Assembly: GCA_934047225.1 (NCBI GenBank) | Contig: OW203985.1 | Coordinates: 6,899,501 to 6,963,500 of the forward strand | Reading direction: 5' to 3' | Source: Ypsolopha sequella | Taxonomy: Eukaryota; Arthropoda; Insecta; Lepidoptera; Ypsolophidae | DNA: 64,000 nucleotides | Part shown: in pieces, positions 46,627 through 56,673 of the stretch | Layout of the letters: each line of letters begins with the position of its first letter | How positions within the stretch are numbered: the stretch's first letter is position 1 | Notes under the pieces: model-generated | Database searches by the model: none | What the model was told of the DNA's origin: nothing | Seen by the model: only the letters and a program-made list of their open reading frames with translations | Position numbers and translations under genes: made by a program

Positions 46627-47060
46627 CCCAACGACAAGAATTTGAACAAATTCCCCGGGCCAGGAATATTAAACCTGCGACCTCTTGTTATCAAGACAAG
46701 CGGGCTACCAATTGCGCCACCGAGGTCCCTACCCGACACGAAGGTTCAAAGCAACAACATTGTAGCGACTACAGCGCCATCTGTTTCTTAAGAACAAGGT
46801 GTGAAATCACATAACGCCCTCGTGAGCGTTCTATATGTGCAGTACAAGCTAGTATATCAGGCAGATGCAAAAATACTAGTGGACAAGTATGATGGAAGAT
46901 TCCACCGGTCTGGGTAGGAACCTCGGTGGCGCAATTGGTAGCACGCTTGTCTTGATAACAAGAGGTCGCAGGTTCGAATCCTGGCCCAAGGAATTTTTTC
47001 AAATTCTTGTCTTTGGGTTTCTTTCTGATTGATCTTTTCTAGTTTGTAATGCACTCTAAT
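46627..47060. repeat. SINE copy 2 with inverted tRNA-like heads
   Basis: 46911-47019 carries a clear tRNA-like head: TGGCGCAATTGGTAGCACGC (A box) and GGTCGCAGGTTCGAATCCTG (B box), with a CTTGT/ACAAG anticodon-type stem around CTTGATA. 46627-46737 is an inverted copy of the same head. The 170 bp between matches 44190-44370. The 3' part continues to about 47060 (GATCTTTTCTAGTTTGTAAT). The acceptor stem is not closed and the loop does not give a credible isoacceptor, so I do not call a functional tRNA. Confidence 0.7.
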
Positions 47061-47452
47061 AATATTTACAGTATTCATAGCGATGGAATTCGCAAAATAA
47101 ACATAATCTAAGAAATACAAAGTTTAATTATGCCGATTGAGCTAAGCGATTGACATTTAACCTAAAATGAAAAAATTGGTTTTATTGTCTTATTTTCGGT
47201 TTCACGGCAGGTGGATTTAGTTCTGTCATAGTTATGAATATAACAAAACTATGACTGCTGATTTTGTTTAAATCTATGCTATAAAATGTAAGGTATGTAT
47301 GTATGCTTGTAGATATAGTATTCAGATTTTCAAATTTATCATAAAACTATTTTTAACAAAAATCTCCCCGCAAGGTGACGTTTTTACCACAATGTATAAA
47401 ACGTCAATAGCCGCAGTGAAAAAAAAAATGCAGAAAAATCCTTACACAGGTA

Positions 47453-47863
47453 GCTTGGAAATTTGACATAATCCTTGAAAGGAGTTCTACTAGAGATCAT
47501 TTCCAATAAATTGAGCTCTATGGGTTGAAAATGAATGGTCTCCGAGTTACGGAGGTTTTAAGATATTTTTCAAACTTTCAGACTGGTAACCAAAAGAAAA
47601 TAATTTAAAAATAACTACTCCTCTTTCCGATTAATGATAAATGAGTGATCATTTATAAAAAAATACATGTCCTGAATTCCAATAATCTCAGAAATAAAAG
47701 GTCTTAAGTGGAAAGAAGACCTTGTTTACTTTGTAACTTTCATAATATCGACGTGTTTTACTTGAAAAAGAATTATAATTTTCGACCTCTAATTGATAGG
47801 AATTATTTGTTGGAAATGATCTCTAGTATAACTTCTTTCAAGGAATAGGTCGAATTTCCAAGC
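47453..47863. mobile_element. 411-bp MITE with about 54-bp inverted ends
   Basis: GCTTGGAAATTTGACATAAT...GATCATTTCCAA at 47453-47508 against TTGGAAATGATCTCTAGTAT...AATTTCCAAGC ending 47863. Imperfect but long; non-coding interior. Confidence 0.75.
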
Positions 47864-48284
47864 ACCCTTTATATGCAGAAAAATCAAACTCAATTCTAAC
47901 CAGATTAATCTAATTCTAGGAGGAGCTCTTTTCTACCGACATCAGTCAGCTGGTAGGATACCGTCTAATACAATATATCAATTGACCACTGTTATTAGAC
48001 CTCTCATTTTGTACTAGATGACCACGAGAATTAGTTCGATAATCTATTGAAATTAGAATTTTAGTTGCCAACTTATTTATCAACGGATCACTAGTTACCT
48101 ATTATTTTAAATATGTAAAATATTTTTTTATCGTTCGTTTGGTTTAAACTTTTACAACGGGATAAACCGTTGAAACGTGATATGAAATATATAGATTTTT
48201 GTTTGATATAGATACATTAAATACACATATACTTTTTATTCACTTTTAATAATTAAAAAACCAATGAATTACGAGAAAGACTCG

Positions 48285-48765
48285 GCCCTCAGGGTTCCGT
48301 ATATATCGTTTAAAAGACAAACATATTCTACTTGCAGTTATATATGACCAACCTAACTTGACATCTACAATCTACTCAACTATATGGTTCTAAAAGTTCT
48401 AATAAAGTTGGTTTTAAAACTTCTTGAATAAGTAAAAATAGATAATTTTCAGATTTTTTTCTATACATGTGCTATAAGAACTATTTGTGGACGAAATTTC
48501 AAGTTTCTAAGTTAACTGAAAGTGTCTGAAAGTGACCTATCACTATCAGTTTTCGTGGTGAGTGAATTTGTATAAAATTGACTACGTAAATGGCAATAAC
48601 TTTTCATTGCGTTGGGTTAGAAGCCTGGTGTTAGCAGGTATCAGTTTCAATTTGATACTTTATACAGGGTCCGAGCAAAAGGGTTTTGACAGAGGGACCG
48701 ACGGACAACAAAGTGAACCTAAAAGCGTTCAGTTTTTCATTTTGAGGTACGGAACCTTAAAAAAC
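48285..48765. repeat. AGGGTTCCGTA-family repeat, copy
   Basis: Begins CAGGGTTCCGTATATATCGT and ends near GAGGTACGGAACCTTAAAAA. The inner part (GACCAACCTAACTTGACATC, TTCTAAGTTAACTGAAAGTG) matches 3420-3700 rather than the 3790-4467 copy, so the family may extend further left there. Confidence 0.6.
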
Positions 48766-48975
48766 AATTTAACTGAATAGTTAATAGTAAGGAAAAATAT
48801 AACTTGAAATAAATAAAAGTTTGGTTTTCTTAAATTTTATACATGATTATAGGATTATACGTAAATATATAATAAATGTAATGCAATAAATATAACAAAT
48901 AGAAAAATAAGAAATGCAAATACATCAAATAAATAAATATTATGCCTAACTCCACCCATTCGATTAGTCTTGTAT

Positions 48976-49093
48976 AGTGGAGTGGAGACCGCATCAAGTA
49001 AGACACATTGGACTTTGTATCTATCTTATATTCTTCTCTGTAGGAGCTAATGTCGTACTGCAAGTGTATAGCTTGATGTGGTCTCCACTGTAC
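48976..49093. mobile_element. Hairpin MITE, copy 2 of 45561-45677
   Basis: AGTGGAGACCGCATCAAGTA at the left, GATGTGGTCTCCACTGTAC at the right; the interior differs from copy 1 at only a few bases. Confidence 0.8.
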
Positions 49094-49608
49094 TTGTAGT
49101 GGGGTACTTACTAGCTTTCTGTGTATTACACAAAAACAAAAGTCACACACGGATGAATTCTGAGCAAAAATATATACAGGGTGTTTGGGACATCGATGTA
49201 AATATTTTCAGCAATGATAATTGCCATTAATAAAAAAATACTTAAATAACAGTCAAATACTTAAAAATAAAACTTACCTAAAACAAAACACTAACCTAAA
49301 TAAAACCCTTATAAAACCTACAACTTATAAAAATAAACTAAACTAAATAAAAAATCCTATCTAGATCGCCACCGTCATGTGGAAGGATACCTAGAAGGCT
49401 GGCAGCGTTTTCTCTTAAAATGGCCAGACTGATTCTCTGGCCAAGATATGCGCCAGCCTTCGGGTCCCAACAAGCGTCGATCAGCCGTGCAGATAACTCT
49501 TTAATAAATTAACTTTAATAAATATATAATATTGCCTCTATTGGACTTTTATTAGCAATTATACATATATTACTTTAAATATAATTAATAAATAAAATAA
49601 TTTTTTTA

Positions 49609-49653
49609 ACTTGAAATATATTTCGGCCCTTAGTGGGCCGTCATCAGTCAAGT
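49609..49653 (-). ncRNA. Hammerhead-ribozyme-like motif 3 (best copy)
   Basis: Minus strand: ACTTGA, CTGATGA, C, GGCCC-ACTAA-GGGCC, GAAA, TATATT, TCAAGT. Stem I is a perfect 6-bp pairing (ACTTGA with TCAAGT), stem II a perfect 5-bp GC hairpin, CTGATGA and GAAA are intact, and ATATAT can form a minimal stem III (or pair between two copies). The only departure from the textbook core is a single extra C between CTGATGA and stem II, which also occurs in other copies here. Hammerheads with a tiny stem III are known in Penelope-like elements and retrozymes. Self-cleavage is not demonstrated. Confidence 0.55.
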
Positions 49654-49654
49654 A

Positions 49655-50525
49655 TTAAAAAAAGAAAAATATGCCATATAAAAAAAGACAATATTTTTCT
49701 TAACTAACCTAACCTATCTGTATTGGTCCACAAATTTTTATATGAAATAATAAAATTATAACATTTTAAAATTTTGTGGACAAGTACAAGCCCTTCAAGT
49801 GCCAACTGTTGGCCAACTGTTAATAAATTACTAATAAGTTAACTATTATGCAAAGTTTTGTAGTTGTCGAGATAGAAACATTTTTCAGTTTTGTCTAATT
49901 AAAATTAGAATAAAACAACTTTTATGTGTAAAAATCACATTTTTATTTAAGATTATTTCTTAATAGTTACACTTCAATTAAAAAAAAAAAACAAGATAAA
50001 AATGTTCATAAAGAAGTGAAAATAAACATAAAGCTAAACACAGTACAAAGAAAGAGACTTTTAAAGTAAATTTTAGTAAAAACTTTAATTGTTATTTTTA
50101 ACCATAAATAGTGTTTTATTATTTTTTACTGCAGTTAGCTAATTTTTAGAAGACATAACTAAAAAATGTCTGTATATCGAACACCACAAAACTTTGCATA
50201 ATGATAAATTCAGTCATAAATGTTCAAAATCACTTCCTTGATCACCTCTCAAAGTATTTGAGGTGTTCCAAACAGCCTGTAGAACTTTGTAGCTAGGAGA
50301 GATGAAATCTAGCGTGTTTAAGTGCTTTTATATGTGGACCTTCCAAGCAATAAATCTTTAATACTAAACCAATATCTAGAAAGTTCTTTGAGTGTATATC
50401 GAACAGAATGTAACAGAAATAGATGGGTTCTGAGAATGTTACCGCAAAGTTTAGCGTGGGTATGTTACATTAGGCAGGCTGTTCAGTAAAAGGAAAAAAA
50501 GTATGTTTATTTGGAGTAGTAGGAA
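49655..50525. other. Intronic spacer with no supported gene
   Basis: AT-rich. CTAACCTAACCTATCTG follows the ribozyme-like motif as CTAACCT follows motif 2, suggesting a shared short repeat body of about 70-100 bp on that side. Confidence 0.45.
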
Positions 50526-50528
50526 AAA

Positions 50529-51039
50529 TAGTAGTTTATGCTACAAGGGCGAAAAATAATACATTATGAGGACGATTTAAAACACGAGCGTAGCGAGTGT
50601 AGCGAGTGTTTTAAACGTAACCGAGTAATGTATTGCTCTTACACCCGTGTATTATACTACGTTTTTCAATGCATAGTGTGAGGAAATAAAACAAATATAA
50701 TTTTTTGAACTTTAAATGATGATTGGCTCAAAAGGACTGTATCCAGAGCCGTTAAACAGTGGAAATAAAAGTATAACATTATGGTACACAGTAAAGGCTG
50801 CAGGTTAGCTAACCATTGTAAATAAATAAAAAACAAATTATGAATATAAATGAAAAAGTAATAACCGTTATCGATATATATTTCGACCCACTTGTGTGGG
50901 TTATTATTATCATAAATCGTCATTTATATTCATAATTTGTTTTTTAAAATAATTAAACGCTAAAAAGGCTTTAGAATAATATGTATATAAGGTTTTGATG
51001 CATAAAAAGTGGGCCTTTAGGAGCACTTGCATTGAAAAA
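50529..51039 (-). repeat. Family A repeat, copy 5, with nested insertion
   Basis: Inverse orientation, complete at both ends (TAGTAGTTTATGCTACAAGG and AGCACTTGCATTGAAAAA). It is interrupted between AACCATTGTAAATAAATAA and the missing GCCCTAGGGC region by the hairpin unit at 50831-50944. Confidence 0.8.
50831..50944. mobile_element. Hairpin unit carrying ribozyme-like motif 4
   Basis: Perfect 24-bp inverted arms (50831-50854 AAAACAAATTATGAATATAA..., and 50921-50944) enclose the motif. On the minus strand (50871-50912) this reads ACCCAC-ACAA-GTGGGT, C, GAAATATATATCGAT. The hairpin and GAAA-AT stem are kept, but the CTGATGA string is lost (ATGATAATAATA). The arms would form a long extension of stem I. 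Confidence 0.5.
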
Positions 51040-51133
51040 GTACTTTTATTAACATAACGTAAATATTTTTGGTTTGACAAACATTTTATTTTAGTATTAT
51101 GAATAATTCAGATAAGAACAAATATACTGAAGA

Positions 51134-51177
51134 ACTTTATATATCTTTCAGCCTTAAGTGGGTCGTCTTCAGTCAAG
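51134..51177 (-). ncRNA. Hammerhead-ribozyme-like motif 5 (degraded)
   Basis: Minus strand: CTTGA, CTGAAGA, C, GACCC/GGCT weakened hairpin, GAAAGATATA, TAAAG. One change in CTGATGA and one in stem I relative to motif 3. Confidence 0.4.
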
Positions 51178-51467
51178 AGTAATTATTTTTTACGTAATAT
51201 CAGACATTTTTCTTTATATTTTTTGCTTGACTGAGGGTGACTCAGTACAGGCCCAAATATATTTGAAGTTTTTATTTTTATTTATGTTCATTGAAACTTA
51301 TTTGCATTAAGAAATAAGAAAAATAAAACCTTAGTTGTAAATTTTTGATTCGAATTTGTGAATTGACAATTGCAAAGCTGAAAAAGTAATATTTCATATA
51401 AAAAACAATCATTGTATATTTTTTTTACAAAATTATTGCCAATGCGTACGTTGCTAGCCATGTACGT

Positions 51468-51815
51468 ATTAGGTCTTTACATATGAAATTGCCGTTTTCT
51501 ATCTATTTTGAAGCAAAATCAATTTTCAGTACTAACATTTTTGCATTCTTTTTAGGAATGACGAATCCAAATTATGTTATTTCTTTTGTGTATGAATGAG
51601 GCAACATTAATTTAATTTTTGAAAAGTGTCAGCTGTAAAAAAATATTACAAATCTTATCATAGAAACGGATGCCATTTAGGACGAACTGTTTTTGAAGAA
51701 TTAAGTTTTGTAATCAAACTGAAAATGAAAACAAAATTTAATACGTAAAACCTTGAAATCAACTTTCAAACAAAAAAATAATAATTGAATTACAGGAATT
51801 ATGAACCCATGAATA
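51468..51815. repeat. Dispersed repeat, pair member 2 (partner 5561-5945)
   Basis: TTTACATATGAAATTGCCGT to ATGAACCCATGAAT, co-linear with the first member. Confidence 0.75.
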
Positions 51816-51819
51816 TGTA

Positions 51820-53530
51820 AGAAAATTTCAGCAATAATTAAATAAAAAAATTCACGACATTACATTTCTTTCATAGTCTCCTTTTGAATACCGAAAATAT
51901 TTGTAGCTTCACATTTACCACGGGCAGATTTATTTTGAAAGAATCTTTATTTCGCGAATTGCTTTTTGGTCTTCTAAACATTTTACACAATGTAAAATTA
52001 AATTTGAACAAAACGTTTTTTTTTTTAATCATCTTTAGATATTTTATTTATTTCGTCACGCCGATATACCGTATTAGGTTCCAATTTTATTTTATTGGGA
52101 TTCCTGAAAATTGTTTTTTGAAATAACTTAATGAATTATAACTAGAATAATCATAATGTTTTAATGCAGAAGTGTCATGGGGAAAGGTTAATTGTACACA
52201 AACTGAAATGGTTGGCTTTTGGTACTATAATTCTGTAAATGCACGAAGTAAACAACTTTGGACAGACGGAAAGGCCAACACCGCAATGATTTTAAATGTT
52301 CTCCTTCTATACTGAAGTTCAGAAATCTAATAGAATAGAGTAGAATAGAATAAGTTTATTTACCAAAAAGAAAATTACATTAGATCTTTAACTTAATTAA
52401 AGTTCAGTACATTAACAGTGGTCCCCAAAACTAGGTCGAGCCTGAACCGCGGGGGCCTAATAGAACTACATTTGTAATTGTATTGACTATAGATCAGTTT
52501 AACAGATTGTTATGATTACAGTGATTTTAATTATTTAATGTGTATGTAGAAAATATGATAAGTGTGAGGGTGAGGGAGAGGGTGTGAAAGGGTGTGTAAG
52601 AGGGTATTGGTATGTGTGTTTTGAACAAAGATTTGGCGACATAATGATTTAGAAAGTGATATATAGTATGATATATAAATATGATACAATAGATAAAAAT
52701 ATATATTTTTATTTTAACGTTTTATATTATTATGTTTCTTGTTAGATAGAATATTTGATGAATATTTTGATGATGGAAGTGAATTCAAATCAAACAAAGG
52801 GTTCGAAAATGATTGATAACATAGTCAAAGAATAGTGACAGCCTATGACATAGTCATAGTTGAAACTTACAGTTTTTTTTTTCTTATTTATTTCAATTAT
52901 TTGCCTCACTCTACTATTTTATGCATTTACATAAAAATATTGGAATATTTTTATTTAATTTATTTTAATTATTTGCCACACTTTTATATTCTATACATTT
53001 ACATAAAATAATATTCAATAGAATAGTAAAATTATAAGAATCGACACACATTGAGTACAAGGGTGGCTAAGTTGGCTAACAGCAATATCTTCCAGGCAAC
53101 CTTTGGTTAAAAGAAAATATGTTGATGAGATAATACACGGGTAATGCAAATGCAAATAAATACTTTTAAATACAAAGTGCAAAATTTTTGTTTTTCTTAT
53201 GCTAAATAAAAATATGAATTTTTTCTTATTCTTTATTGTACACAAAATATTTAATTACACACGTAAAAATTAAAATTACTGTACAGTGGCGAGCTTATCT
53301 CTATGGAGATTTCTTCCAGCAACCCGAAAGAAGACCAGGAATACATAAAAAGAAAACAGTAATCATATGTGTATAAACTCAATTCTTACTACCAAATAAT
53401 AAACGAAAACACAATAATTTAACACACCACAAAACATATGTACATAAATATAAATAAATAGTGAATAAAATACATAAAATAATTACACCTTTAAATTATA
53501 ATAAATACGAATACATATATATATAAATAT
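51820..53530. other. Intronic spacer
   Basis: Contains a (TAGAA)n tract with retroposon-like tail at 52330-52450 and a GGGTGAGGGAGAGGGTGTG-rich stretch near 52565-52605. No gene. Confidence 0.5.
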
Positions 53531-53534
53531 ATAT

Positions 53535-53798
53535 ACAAGGTGACTTTTTGATCATCGTCCAAATTCATACTAGAGGCTAGATAAGTGATCAGTATCTTGG
53601 ATCAGTAACAATTTTTGTGAAAATCGTAATATGAAATTTCGGCTTCCCATAGAAATTCAGTTCCAGTCTCGAGTGAATCACTATGGGGAGTCAAAATTTC
53701 ATTTTACGAATTCCACCAAAATTGTTTTTGATCCATGATACTGATCACTTACCAAGCCACCAGTATGAATTTGGACGATGAACAAAAAGTCACCTTGT
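53535..53798. mobile_element. 264-bp foldback MITE in a TA tract
   Basis: Imperfect arms of about 85 bp: ACAAGGTGACTTTTTGATCA...CGTCCAAATTCATACT against the inverse. Flanked by TATATATA on both sides, consistent with TA-target insertion. Related remnants lie at 23557-23795, about 59396-59631 and about 3040-3298. Confidence 0.85.
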
Positions 53799-53806
53799 AT
53801 ATATAT

Positions 53807-54026
53807 ACAAGGTGTAACAGAAAGGTGTAACCATATTTGAAGAGCTTATTCAGTCAATGGTATAGAACTGCCCTTCCATACATTTCAGCCGAGCGGCATT
53901 GCATTTTTCTATGAAAAAGTAAAATTTTTTTTCGAGATACAGGGTTTGTTCCTTAGTAAAAGTTGTTCTATACCATTGTCTGAATAAGCTCTTCAAATAT
54001 GGTTACACCTTTCTGTTACACCTTGT
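53807..54026. mobile_element. 220-bp hairpin MITE with 62-bp arms
   Basis: ACAAGGTGTAACAGAAAGGT... (53807-53868) is an inverted copy of 53965-54026 with one mismatch. It begins 9 bp after the previous foldback element, in the same TATATATA tract. The shared ACAAGGTG start suggests a common mobilising enzyme. Confidence 0.9.
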
Positions 54027-54390
54027 ATATATATATTAAAAAGCTCAAAAAACTGTCTGTCTGAAAGACAGTTACGCATCCTCGTACAATATGCGGAAGA
54101 GAATAAATATCCCTGATATCTACTTTTATAAAAATTGTATACTTACATAATAAAATATTTTTTATTCTAATTGTCGTGGTCAACCAGTGCAAAAACGTTA
54201 AAAGCATGTTCCACGCTTAAAAAAATCAATCTCAGATTTGCTCCCACGCACGCACGCGTTTCATTAGTTTTATTCTAATTGTACATGTTGTCTTTTTTAA
54301 CCCTCTGAATTCTCATTATCACTGAACTATAATAAATCAATAAATTGCAGTCCAAATCATGTCACGAAACCATCTTTCAGAGAATAATAG

Positions 54391-54547
54391 TGTCGATTCG
54401 GTGTAACACGAATTAACTTATTTGACAGGGCTAAACTGAATAGAAGTGTTTTGCCTTTTTCTTTCTGTACGGAAAAAACAAAGACAGGACGTTTAAAGTA
54501 AGGTTAGTCCTGACAAATAAGTTAAGTGGTGTTACACAAAATCGTCA
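54391..54547. mobile_element. 157-bp MITE, copy 1
   Basis: TGTCGATTCGGTGTAACACG and AACTTATTTGACAGGGCTAA at the left are inverted at the right (TTAGTCCTGACAAATAAGTT, GTGTTACACAAAATCG). A related right-hand part lies at 61745-61810. Confidence 0.75.
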
Positions 54548-54609
54548 CAAATATACGTCTTTATCATGTATATCAAGTTACAACCCGTTTTAAATAGAAA
54601 AAAACTAGT

Positions 54610-55000
54610 TCTAACTGAAAGCCTTTGTTAAAACTAGTTTCGACTAGTTACAACTAGAATTTACTTAAAGAGTAATCTTGATTTAGGTTAAAACTAGTTT
54701 TAACTATAAAATTCAGTTCTAAGTAAATGAGTCTTTCATTAAAATGTTGAAAAATAGGTGTGACGACGAGCAGAGTAAGGAGGAGCATGTTAGGTTTACT
54801 GTAAGTACATATTGGAAACCAAGCGAAGCGGAGCGGAGCGAGGCGACCCTCAATGCTTCTAACAGAATTACTATGTTTTAACTCAATAATTTAGTTGGAA
54901 CTAGTTTTGGCTAGTTAAAATTAGTTTTACCTTGAATCAAAATTTCTCTTTACTTGTCGAAACTATAGTTGTACCTAACAAAGGATTTCAGTTTTGATAC
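54610..55000. repeat. Foldback region with repeated ACTAGTT motifs
   Basis: AAACTAGTTTCGACTAGTTA and similar strings occur at least seven times, in both orientations, in two clusters (54605-54700 and 54895-54975) that are inverted relative to each other. Between them is a stretch with AAGCGAAGCGGAGCGGAGCG. Confidence 0.7.
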
Positions 55001-55138
55001 TTGTGTCAAATCTGAAAAACTCTTCAACTCCTTAACTATCTACTACATTTTATTCTTACATTTTGAGTTAGGAACTTGTTAAGTGAACAGAATTTTTATT
55101 TGCTTGAGTAGTTTTAATAATTAGCAAGTACTGGTCCC

Positions 55139-55289
55139 GTAGCATAGTGTTTAATCGCACGCGATGCTAGTAGTTGAATTATAGGTACAAGGAGCGTGAC
55201 GTACTGTTTAATCGCAAAAACATCGTGTCACGCTCCTCGCACTTATGATTCAACTAAGTAGCCTCGCGCGCGATTAAACACTATGCTAC
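55139..55289. mobile_element. Foldback MITE, copy 2 of the 45920-46088 family
   Basis: GTAGCATAGTGTTTAATCGC at the left and its exact inverse at the right. CGTGTCACGCTCCTCGCACT near the centre, as in copy 1, with an extra internal GTTTAATCGCAA segment. It ends about 20 bp before the Harbinger element. Confidence 0.8.
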
Positions 55290-55587
55290 AGACCCACGTT
55301 TGGGCGCGACACACCCATATTCAAGAACGATACTATGAGAACGCACAGTAGGCTTCGCCCCACAGCGCATGAAATCTCGTTTCAGAAACATCACTTGAGT
55401 GTCGCGCGACACTATGAGCCTACTTGAGTGCACCCTTGGCCAAAGTTACTCATTAGCTACTTTATGGAACGCATAGTGTCAGGCGGTGTCAAATTTATAA
55501 CCTCAAAATAAATACAAGTTTACTTCCGTTTGATAAGTTACGTGATTGTTACCCATTTATTTCTGTATTGTTTCTGGGTTAGTAAAA

Positions 55588-56631
55588 ATGACCGATAGTG
55601 AGGAAGAATTTGATGACTATTTAGAAGATCAAGTAGCGCGTCGAAGAAGGATGCCAATAAGGCGTATTATCAGGGATTTTCAGAACCCTTTTCAATATTA
55701 TAATGACGTTGAATTTAAACAGAGATACCGATTTCGCAAACAAACGATATTGTATGTCTTGATGCCGCTAATTGCTCATCATCTCGACAAATCGACAACA
55801 AGAGGACTTCCAATTCCACCTGTGTATCAGTTGCTGATTGCACTCAGATTTTATGCATCAGCTAGTTTCCAAATTATCAGCGGTGACCTAATTAGCGTCA
55901 GCCAACCCACAGTTTCAAGGATCGTGAAAAGAGTGTCACACTTGATTTGTCTTTATGTAAAAAGATATGTCAAATTTCCAAATAACAGCGAGGACATTAA
56001 AATAAAATTTTACCGGCTTGCACAGTTTCCCGGAGTGAGAGGATGTATAGACTGCACAAATATCCCGATCCAAAGCCCAGGAGGAGAATTCGCAGAAGTC
56101 TTTCGAAACAGGAAGAAGTTTTTCTCCATTAATACACAATTAGTATGTGGCCCGAACCTAGAAATCTATGATATTGTGGCCGATAGACCAGGTTCAGTTC
56201 ATGATAATCGTATATTCGAAGCATGTTCTCTAAGAAATAAACTTGAAAGGGGAGAACTAGATGGTTTGCTTTTGGGTGACAGTGGTTATGGTTGCCAAAC
56301 ATATTTATTAACACCAGTTTCACGACCTGGGACGAATGCTGAAGAAAACTACAACAAAGCAAATAATAAAACAAGAAATACTGTTGAGAGAACAATAGGG
56401 GTTTGGAAAAGAGTATTTCCATGCCTATCAAAAAAATTAGCCACGAAATTGACAACAACATGCCACATAATAGTAGCTACGGCCATTTTATATAACATTT
56501 GTCGTTCGCATAATGAAATTGAAGAACATGTAGAACCCCTAATTACAAGACAAATTAATAGACGAAATTTAGGTACATCAAACAGACAAGGGCTGCTATT
56601 TAGAAGAGTCTTTATTGAACGACATTTTTAA
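55588..56631 (+). CDS. Harbinger (PIF-type) DDE transposase, apparently intact
   Basis: 347 codons from the ATG at 55588; an earlier in-frame ATG at 55546 lies in a poorer context and adds 14 hydrophobic residues. The acidic start MTDSEEEFDDYLEDQVARR is followed by FRNPF-like FQNPFQYYNDVEFKQRYRF, a helix-turn-helix region (ISVSQPTVSRIVKRVS), then the nuclease core: GCIDCTNIPI (first Asp), RPGSVHDNRIF (second Asp) and NTVERTIGVWKRVF (Glu). LLGDSGYGCQTYLLTPV between the second and third is also family-typical. Length matches HARBI1-like transposases, with no internal stop or frameshift. The enzyme would cut and rejoin the element's ends in the nucleus but needs the Myb-like partner for nuclear import and DNA binding in studied systems. 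Confidence 0.9.
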   Translation: MTDSEEEFDDYLEDQVARRRRMPIRRIIRDFQNPFQYYNDVEFKQRYRFRKQTILYVLMPLIAHHLDKSTTRGLPIPPVYQLLIALRFYASASFQIISGDLISVSQPTVSRIVKRVSHLICLYVKRYVKFPNNSEDIKIKFYRLAQFPGVRGCIDCTNIPIQSPGGEFAEVFRNRKKFFSINTQLVCGPNLEIYDIVADRPGSVHDNRIFEACSLRNKLERGELDGLLLGDSGYGCQTYLLTPVSRPGTNAEENYNKANNKTRNTVERTIGVWKRVFPCLSKKLATKLTTTCHIIVATAILYNICRSHNEIEEHVEPLITRQINRRNLGTSNRQGLLFRRVFIERHF

Positions 56632-56673
56632 AATTTATGAATAACATAACATAAATGAAGCTGAATGTTATTT

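Noticed and set aside
46911..46990. Possible functional tRNA gene
   Set aside because: A and B boxes are good, but the acceptor stem is not paired and the anticodon loop is not credible; the same unit is repeated and inverted, so it is a SINE.
46769..47120. Minus-strand ORFs reading GFEPATSCYQDKRATNCATEV
   Set aside because: This is the translation of the antisense of a tRNA-derived SINE head; it appears in many false gene models and is not a protein-coding gene.
55936..56461. Minus-strand ORFs of 67 and 110 codons
   Set aside because: Antisense shadows of the Harbinger transposase.
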